Part shown: one piece after another, positions 58,640 through 64,000 of the stretch | How the letters are laid out: each line of letters begins with the position of its first letter | Position numbering within the stretch: the first letter of the stretch is position 1 | From: Rahnella aquatilis CIP 78.65 = ATCC 33071 | Lineage (GTDB): Bacteria > Pseudomonadota > Gammaproteobacteria > Enterobacterales > Enterobacteriaceae | Assembly: GCF_000241955.1 (NCBI RefSeq) | Contig: NC_016818.1 | Coordinates: 248,001-312,000, forward strand | Reading direction: 5' to 3' | DNA: 64,000 bases | The notes under the pieces: model-generated | Databases searched by the model: none | Told to the model about the DNA's origin: nothing | The model's input: only the letters and a program-made list of their open reading frames with translations | Program-made: the position numbers and the translations under genes

Positions 58640-61195
58640 TCAGAACAGTTCGTGTTCCTGGCCGTTATCCATGATGGTTGTCCCGACTTCATGCACGGCA
58701 TGTTCTGTCGGCTGAGTCCCGTCGATAAAGTATTCCGGACGACTGTTACCACCGCCGTCAGAAAGTTTACCGGTACCCTTATCGATAGTGACCGTCACAA
58801 TGCCAGGAGGTGGGGTCTGTGGCTGTTCCGGCACACCCTCCAGCACGGCTTTCATGTAATCATCCCAGGCTGGCTGAGCACTTTTCGCACCGCCTTCAGC
58901 ACCGGAGATTTGATCCGGGATCACACCGGAAGCCGTCGAACGGCCCAAATCACGGCGGTGATCATCAAAGCCAATCCAGACTGACGTCACGACGTCAGGG
59001 CCATATCCGGAGAACCAGGCATCTTTCGAGCTGTTGGTTGTCCCGGTTTTGCCGCCAATGTCATGACGTTTCAGGTCGCGTCCTGCGCGCCAGCCCGTCC
59101 CCATCCAGCCCGGTTCCCCGAAGATGTTGGAGTTCAGTGCATCACTGATCAGGAATGACAGAGGAGTACTGATCACATGTGGTGCGTATTGCTGTGCGGC
59201 ATCAACCTGCGGCGAATTCGGCGGAACCTGCTCAAGTTGTGGCGTGGGCACACTGGTATTGTTATTGATGGCGGACGTGGCAACGTTTTCTACATTGTCA
59301 TCCGACAGCACGGCCGATTTCTGCGTATCCCCATAAATCACCGGAATGTTACAGGTACGGCAGGCGATTTTAGGTTTGGCTTCAAACTGAACCTGACCGG
59401 ACTCATCCACGATTTTGGTGATGAAATACGGGTCAACCAGATAACCGCCGTTGGTCAGTGTGGCGTAACCGCGCACAACCTGTAACGGCGTGAATGAAGC
59501 AGAACCCAACGCCAGCGACTCGGAATGAACAATGTTCGCCGCCGGGAAGCCAAAACGCTGCAGATATTCAGCCGCGTAATCCACTCCCATCGCACGCATA
59601 GCACGTACCATCACCACGTTCTTGGATTCACCCAGCCCCTGACGCAGGCGGATAGGACCATAATACGTTGGCGGGGAGTTCTTCGGACGCCAGTCGGTAC
59701 CGGCACCGGCATCCCAGCGGGTGATTGGCATGTCATTGAGGATGGTCGCCAGCGTCAGGCCTTTGTCCATGGCTGCAGTGTACAGGAACGGCTTGATGTT
59801 TGAACCGAGCTGACGAACCGCCTGATTGGCGCGGTTAAACTTACTCTGGTTGAAATCGAAACCGCCGACCAGTGCTTCAATGGCACCGTCGTTTGGATTG
59901 AGTGAAACGATGGCTGAGTTGACGTCAGGCACCTGCGCCAGCCACCAGTCATCCCCCACTTTACGCACCCAAACTTGCTGACCAGGGCGCACCACGTCAG
60001 TCACTTTTTTCGGGGTCGGGCCCTGAGCATTGTCGTTACGGTATGGTCGTGCCCAGCGCATGCCGCTGAACGGAAGGCTGATAACCGCACGGTTAGACAT
60101 GGTTGCCGTCGCCTGAGCATCATCCGTTGCGGTGATAACGGCCGGGAACAGCGGGCCATACACTGGCAGGGTTTTCAGCGACTGAACAATCTTGTCCTGA
60201 TCCCACGCCGGTTCACCCACTTTCCATAACTGATTTGACGGGCCGCGGTAGCCGTGGCGCATATCGTAATTCAGTACGTTGGTGCGCAGGGCTTCCTGCG
60301 CGGCCAGCTGGGTTTTCTTGGTGATGGTGGTGTAAACCATGTAGCCATCGTTATAAGCGTTGTCGCCATAACGTTTCACCATCTCCTGACGCACCATTTC
60401 GGTCAGATACGGCGCAGAAAACTCGATATGTGGAGCATGATAATTCGCCACCAGCGGCTCGGCACGCGCCTGATCGTACTGGGCCTGCGTGATGTATTTC
60501 TCATCCAGCATACGCGCCAGTACGGTGTTGCGACGCGCCAGAGAACGATCGTGAGAATACAGCGGATTAAAGGTTGACGGTGCTTTTGGCAGACCGGCAA
60601 TCACCGCCATTTCACTGAGCGTCAGTTGGCTGACATTTTTCCCGAAGTAAACCTGCGCAGCGGCACCCACGCCATAAGCGCGGTAACCGAGATAGATCTT
60701 ATTCAGATACAGCTCAAGGATTTCATCTTTGGACATCATCTGCTCAATGCGGATAGCCAGAAATGCTTCCTTAATTTTACGGGTCAGCGTGCGTTCAGGG
60801 CTCAGGAAGAAATTACGCGCCAACTGCTGCGTAATGGTACTCGCGCCCTGTGAGGCGTGACCGGACACCAGCGCAACGGAAGCCGCACGGAAAATACCGA
60901 TCGGGTCCACGCCGTGATGTTCATAGAAACGACTGTCTTCGGTCGCGATAAACGCATGCACCAGTTCCGGTGGGATCTGGTCGAGTTTCAGTGGGATACG
61001 GCGTTTTTCACCATATTGGGCGATTAAATCACCCTCGGCACTGAAAACCTGCATCGGTGTCTGCAAGCGCACGTCTTTAAGCGTGGCGACGTCGGGTAAC
61101 TGAGGCTCGATATATTTATACAAACCGAAGATCGAGGCGGCTCCCAGCAAAATGCAACACACTGCAAGAATCAATAAATACTTTACGAACTTCAC
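58640..61195 (-). CDS. mrcA: Penicillin-binding protein 1A
   Basis: Major bifunctional peptidoglycan synthase. 851 residues from a GTG at 61195, which aligns with the E. coli start (KFVKYLLILAVCCILLGA; E. coli 850) and has GGGA upstream. An ATG 24 bases earlier lacks a ribosome-binding site. It has an N-terminal TM helix, then a glycosyltransferase domain with ATEDSRFYEHHGVDP and GASTITQQLARNFFL. The transpeptidase domain has SNIKPF and KTGTTNSSKDAW. The Cys pair CRTCNIPV is also conserved. It is divergent from hofM as in E. coli. Confidence 0.97.
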   Translation of the reverse strand: MKFVKYLLILAVCCILLGAASIFGLYKYIEPQLPDVATLKDVRLQTPMQVFSAEGDLIAQYGEKRRIPLKLDQIPPELVHAFIATEDSRFYEHHGVDPIGIFRAASVALVSGHASQGASTITQQLARNFFLSPERTLTRKIKEAFLAIRIEQMMSKDEILELYLNKIYLGYRAYGVGAAAQVYFGKNVSQLTLSEMAVIAGLPKAPSTFNPLYSHDRSLARRNTVLARMLDEKYITQAQYDQARAEPLVANYHAPHIEFSAPYLTEMVRQEMVKRYGDNAYNDGYMVYTTITKKTQLAAQEALRTNVLNYDMRHGYRGPSNQLWKVGEPAWDQDKIVQSLKTLPVYGPLFPAVITATDDAQATATMSNRAVISLPFSGMRWARPYRNDNAQGPTPKKVTDVVRPGQQVWVRKVGDDWWLAQVPDVNSAIVSLNPNDGAIEALVGGFDFNQSKFNRANQAVRQLGSNIKPFLYTAAMDKGLTLATILNDMPITRWDAGAGTDWRPKNSPPTYYGPIRLRQGLGESKNVVMVRAMRAMGVDYAAEYLQRFGFPAANIVHSESLALGSASFTPLQVVRGYATLTNGGYLVDPYFITKIVDESGQVQFEAKPKIACRTCNIPVIYGDTQKSAVLSDDNVENVATSAINNNTSVPTPQLEQVPPNSPQVDAAQQYAPHVISTPLSFLISDALNSNIFGEPGWMGTGWRAGRDLKRHDIGGKTGTTNSSKDAWFSGYGPDVVTSVWIGFDDHRRDLGRSTASGVIPDQISGAEGGAKSAQPAWDDYMKAVLEGVPEQPQTPPPGIVTVTIDKGTGKLSDGGGNSRPEYFIDGTQPTEHAVHEVGTTIMDNGQEHELF

Positions 61196-61316
61196 CTGAG
61201 ATTTCCCATTAAGTGTCAATTGGGCAGTTTATAAACAACCGCGCGGTAGTATAAAGGCAAGCCAGCAACATGGATACGTTCTTTTATTTACCTGACGATA
61301 TGGAGATTGGGCGAAA

Positions 61317-62168
61317 ATGCGACTACAAGCATGGCAGGTAGGTCTGGATATTCAAGCCGGTTTTGCCCGTGCGATCGCCGTTCAGCGGCGGCGTCATGGC
61401 TGGCAATTACGTCACTGGTGGCAGCATCCTTTGCCTCCTTTCACATTGCGGGAGGGGATATTACATGAGACCGCGCCGCTGATCGCCATTTTATCGTGCT
61501 GGCGAAAAACGCTGCCGACGGCTTTTTCATTACGAATAAGCCTTCCTGCACAACGAATTATGCAACAGCGAATGGTTGCTCCCGATACCCGTTTGGGGGA
61601 GCCGCAGCGCAGTGCGTTTATCTTCGCTAACGCCGCAAAACAGTTTCCCCTGGGCATGGAACATCTGGTGATGGATTACCGGGCCGACCCTCATGGTGAT
61701 AATCAACTGGTGGTAACGGCGGCAAGGCAGCAGGAAATTGAACAGTGGGTGCAATGCATGGCGCAGGCACGGTTGTTCCCGGATGCTATTGAGCTGGCCC
61801 CCTGCGCACTTCAGATGGCGGCCTGTGCTGCCGGCGTTCCGGGTGATGCGTTGTTGATCCATCCTCTTGACGACGCTTTTCTCTGGGCTTCACCGCACAG
61901 CCTGCCGTTCCAGTTTGGTTTGCTGGATCACGCAGAGGTCGTGACTGAAACCGCTGTTTCTCAGAAGATCCGTACACAGTATCGCGCGGCCGCGTTATGC
62001 CATGCCGAGGACTATTTCAGTGGCGAATTCAGTGGCGAATCGTCATTTGCGGCAATGCAATGCTGGTCGCCATTAAGCGCGATCGTGCAATTGTCCGCGC
62101 CTCTGCCTGCGAATCCCGGTGCATTTGCGCCCGCCGTCGGGCTGGCTATTCGTCAGGCGGATAACTGA
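61317..62168 (+). CDS. hofM: PilM-like protein HofM
   Basis: First gene of the hof operon, related to type IV pilus assembly protein PilM and needed in E. coli for using DNA as nutrient. 283 residues (E. coli 259), weakly conserved. It begins MRLQAWQVGLDIQAGFARAI, an actin-like fold start, and contains RRISLPAQRIMQQ-type sequence. A small in-frame duplication (FSGEFSGE) occurs near the C-terminus. It overlaps hofN by one base. Confidence 0.85.
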   Translation: MRLQAWQVGLDIQAGFARAIAVQRRRHGWQLRHWWQHPLPPFTLREGILHETAPLIAILSCWRKTLPTAFSLRISLPAQRIMQQRMVAPDTRLGEPQRSAFIFANAAKQFPLGMEHLVMDYRADPHGDNQLVVTAARQQEIEQWVQCMAQARLFPDAIELAPCALQMAACAAGVPGDALLIHPLDDAFLWASPHSLPFQFGLLDHAEVVTETAVSQKIRTQYRAAALCHAEDYFSGEFSGESSFAAMQCWSPLSAIVQLSAPLPANPGAFAPAVGLAIRQADN

Positions 62169-62731
62169 TGCTACAGGTCAATTTATTACCGTGGCGAAAG
62201 CTGCGCCGTCAAAAGCGGATGCGTAACTGGCTGAAGATTTTCGTTTCGGTTCCGCTATCAGTGGTGGTCTGTGCCTGGCTTCTGGCCGCTTTCATTGTGC
62301 AGGAACGGACGCTATTGCAGGTGAAACTGTCAGCGCTAAATTCGGGTATTCAAAAGATTATGCTTCAACAGCGTCGTGTGGATGTCGCATCGGCGCAGGT
62401 GAAGGTTTTGGCTGAAACGCGTCTTTTAAGCCATCAGCGAGTGCTGCAGAGCCGGGACTATCTGCAATTGCTGGAGTTACTCGCGTTAAAGATGCCCGAA
62501 GAACTCTGGCTGACTGAGCTGACAGAACATCAGGGAATGCTGACGTTAAAAGGCGAGGGACGGTTGTATCACGATATTCTGGCATTAAGCGAAATACTGT
62601 CAGCAGGAGAATTGCTCAGCAAAGTCAGTCTTTCTGCTGTACAGCAACAACCCAACCACAATCTGAGCTTTGTGATGAAAACGCAGTTTCGCTCTGAAAG
62701 GGCACTGCCTGCGCCGGGAGTATCACAGTGA
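62168..62731 (+). CDS. hofN: PilN-like protein HofN
   Basis: 187 residues. The N-terminal motif MLQVNLLPWRKLRRQKRMRN and the following single TM helix (about 26-46) are typical of PilN. The rest is a coiled-coil plus small domain (LLELLALKMPEELWLTELTE). It presumably joins HofM and HofO in an inner membrane platform. It overlaps both neighbours slightly. Confidence 0.88.
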   Translation: MLQVNLLPWRKLRRQKRMRNWLKIFVSVPLSVVVCAWLLAAFIVQERTLLQVKLSALNSGIQKIMLQQRRVDVASAQVKVLAETRLLSHQRVLQSRDYLQLLELLALKMPEELWLTELTEHQGMLTLKGEGRLYHDILALSEILSAGELLSKVSLSAVQQQPNHNLSFVMKTQFRSERALPAPGVSQ

Positions 62732-63588
62732 CCGGTTTTCTATCAGAGCATATTGATCCGCTGATGGAGAAACCCGGCTGGCAGCGTGTGTTCATTCTGA
62801 CTGCATGCTTACTGGTTCTGGTGCTCACGCTGTATCAGTGCGTATTGCGTGGATTATGGCAGCAACAGGAAACACTGAAACGGGAGATTGATACCGCACG
62901 GCAGACCCTTTCCCGGGATCAGATGGCGCTAATGCGCATGATTCCGCTGGAAAGGCTGGAGCAGGAACTGGCCGGTAACGCGATATTGCGGCGCGAAAGC
63001 CTGCCGCTGGAGCAAGAGTTTGCCGGGCCGCTGCAAGACGCCCAGGCCGTGCTGATCCGCTGGCAGCCCGTTTCCCCCCCGAAACAAGAACCGCAGGGTG
63101 AATTGCAATTGCAGGTGACTTTTACCGGGCTGATGCATTTTCTTTATGCGCTGTTGCAACGCCCCGAACAGCCTGCTTTCAGCGAGCTGAATCTGCATAC
63201 CACCGGTGATGCCGGGATGAAAGCATCAGTAGTACTGACACAAACCGTGCAAGCGGGGGTGTTTGTTAACGGTGCCGTTGCGGCGAAAGCCGTACGTGAT
63301 CCCTTTCGTGCGCCACAGACACCGGCCTGTGCAGATGTTTCTCCGTTATCTGAATGGTTGCTTAGCGGGATTTCAGATGCCGGAGGGCAACGTTATGGCT
63401 GGCTGCTTTCACCACAGGGGCGCTGGAATAAAGTCGAAACAGGTTCACGCTTTGGGGCACCGCAATGGACGGTTGAAGCGCTCAGCAGCTCGCAGGTTGA
63501 ACTCAGCCTCAGTGATGCCCGTTGCGGTGCACAGCGCCAGATTATCAGCCTGGGTAAAGGCAACGATTCTCCAGGGAAAGGAAAATAA
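62728..63588 (+). CDS. HofO-HofP fusion (PilO-PilP-like)
   Basis: 286 residues from a GTG at 62728. Residues 1-170 look like HofO/PilO: a TM helix at about 20-40, then a coiled coil (QQQETLKREIDTARQTLS) and a small domain. From about residue 187 the sequence KAVRDPFRAPQTPACADVSP and the following GQRYGWLLSPQGRWNKVETG match HofP of E. coli (MRDPFKPP...C...WRRV). E. coli has two separate genes of 146 and 134 codons. The frame is open throughout, with no internal stop, and HofP's own signal peptide is missing. The fusion would keep the PilP-like part in the periplasm via the HofO anchor. It overlaps hofQ by one base. Confidence 0.8.
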   Translation: MTGFLSEHIDPLMEKPGWQRVFILTACLLVLVLTLYQCVLRGLWQQQETLKREIDTARQTLSRDQMALMRMIPLERLEQELAGNAILRRESLPLEQEFAGPLQDAQAVLIRWQPVSPPKQEPQGELQLQVTFTGLMHFLYALLQRPEQPAFSELNLHTTGDAGMKASVVLTQTVQAGVFVNGAVAAKAVRDPFRAPQTPACADVSPLSEWLLSGISDAGGQRYGWLLSPQGRWNKVETGSRFGAPQWTVEALSSSQVELSLSDARCGAQRQIISLGKGNDSPGKGK

Positions 63589-64000
63589 TGAAATACGTTA
63601 ATAAGCAGATTGTACTGTTTTTGCTGTGTTTATGCCTCAGCCCGGTGAAAGCCGATGCGCCACCGCTGATTTCGCTGGAGTTTCAGTCCTCGCCGGTCGG
63701 TTTGGTATTGCAGGCGCTGGCAGATTCCCGACAGCTCAATCTGGTCACTGCGCCGGGTCTGGAAGGGCTGATGAGTGTCAAACTCAAAGAGGTGCCGTGG
63801 CAGCAGGCGCTCGACATTATTCTGCAAATGAACCATCTCACCAGCCAGTTGCAGGGAAACGTTTTATTGGTGTCGCCTGAAGAAGACCCGCAGATTGTAC
63901 AACAGCGGATGAAAGATGCAGCCGACCAGCAGGCGCTGCAAAGTCCGCTAATCAGCCTCACCGTTCCTTTGCAATACGCAGATGCGAAAGAGACGGCGCT
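63588..64000 (+). CDS. hofQ: PilQ-like secretin HofQ, N-terminal part (cut by window edge)
   Basis: Outer membrane secretin of the hof system, linked in E. coli to DNA uptake as nutrient. 137 codons are visible from the ATG at 63588, with AAAGGAAAAT upstream. The signal peptide MKYVNKQIVLFLLCLCLSPV ends near KADA. The mature start ISLEFQSSPVGLVLQALADS is a secretin and TonB short N-terminal (STN) domain, followed by VKLKEVPWQQALDIILQMNH. The rest lies beyond the window. Confidence 0.92.
   Translation, partial: MKYVNKQIVLFLLCLCLSPVKADAPPLISLEFQSSPVGLVLQALADSRQLNLVTAPGLEGLMSVKLKEVPWQQALDIILQMNHLTSQLQGNVLLVSPEEDPQIVQQRMKDAADQQALQSPLISLTVPLQYADAKETA

Overview
The window is a chromosomal segment of an Enterobacterales bacterium. 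Its backbone follows the E. coli 74-76 min region, read in the opposite map direction: glpD-glpEGR, malPQ, nfuA, gntX, bioH, feoABC, tex, greB, ompR-envZ, pckA, hslOR, yrfG, igaA, nudE, mrcA, hof. OmpR looks almost identical to the E. coli protein, while many other proteins are clearly diverged. An ERIC repeat, malonate decarboxylase genes and an ascorbate (ula) operon sit inside this backbone. Together these suggest a Yersiniaceae-like genus such as Rahnella, Serratia or Ewingella. That placement is inference, since no marker gene settles it.

Left part (1-5.5 kb): the 5' half of glpD with GlpR- and CRP-like sites, then glpR, glpG, a PLP-dependent sulfur amino acid enzyme and glpE, all on the minus strand. 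In E. coli glpEGR diverges from glpD, so the regulator cluster appears inverted here and has gained a gene. GlpG keeps its Ser-His dyad but lacks the conserved oxyanion-hole histidine. From 4.7 to 11.6 kb is a complete L-ascorbate regulon: ulaR and ulaG on minus, ulaABCDEF on plus. It has repeated candidate UlaR operator motifs and an ERIC element. It imports ascorbate as the 6-phosphate and converts it to xylulose 5-phosphate.

Middle (11.6-34.6 kb): malPQ (maltodextrin phosphorylase and amylomaltase) is flanked by inverted GC-rich repeats, one of which supplies the end of malQ. Then come nfuA, gntX, bioH and a small periplasmic DUF1471 protein. A full malonate decarboxylase operon follows (mdcABCDEFGH with mdcR convergent), covering the catalytic subunits, the carrier protein, prosthetic-group synthesis, transporter and regulator. 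A small DUF4160-DUF2442 gene pair lies between mdcH and mdcR. The ferrous iron operon feoABC, tex and greB come next, all on minus.

Right part (34.6-64 kb): an accessory block between greB and ompR holds a very large membrane-anchored alpha-2-macroglobulin with a thioester motif, its partner pbpC, and a four-gene chaperone-usher fimbrial operon with an AT-rich upstream region. The conserved backbone then resumes: ompR-envZ, pckA, hslO-hslR-yrfG, igaA, nudE, mrcA. It ends in the hofMNOPQ competence/pilus-type operon, in which the HofO and HofP homologues are fused into one protein. hofQ runs off the right edge.

No tRNA, rRNA, CRISPR array, intact insertion sequence or prophage was seen. The most unusual observations are the HofO-HofP fusion, the altered GlpG active site, the DUF4160-DUF2442 pair, the repeats around malPQ, and several strong palindromes of unknown function.
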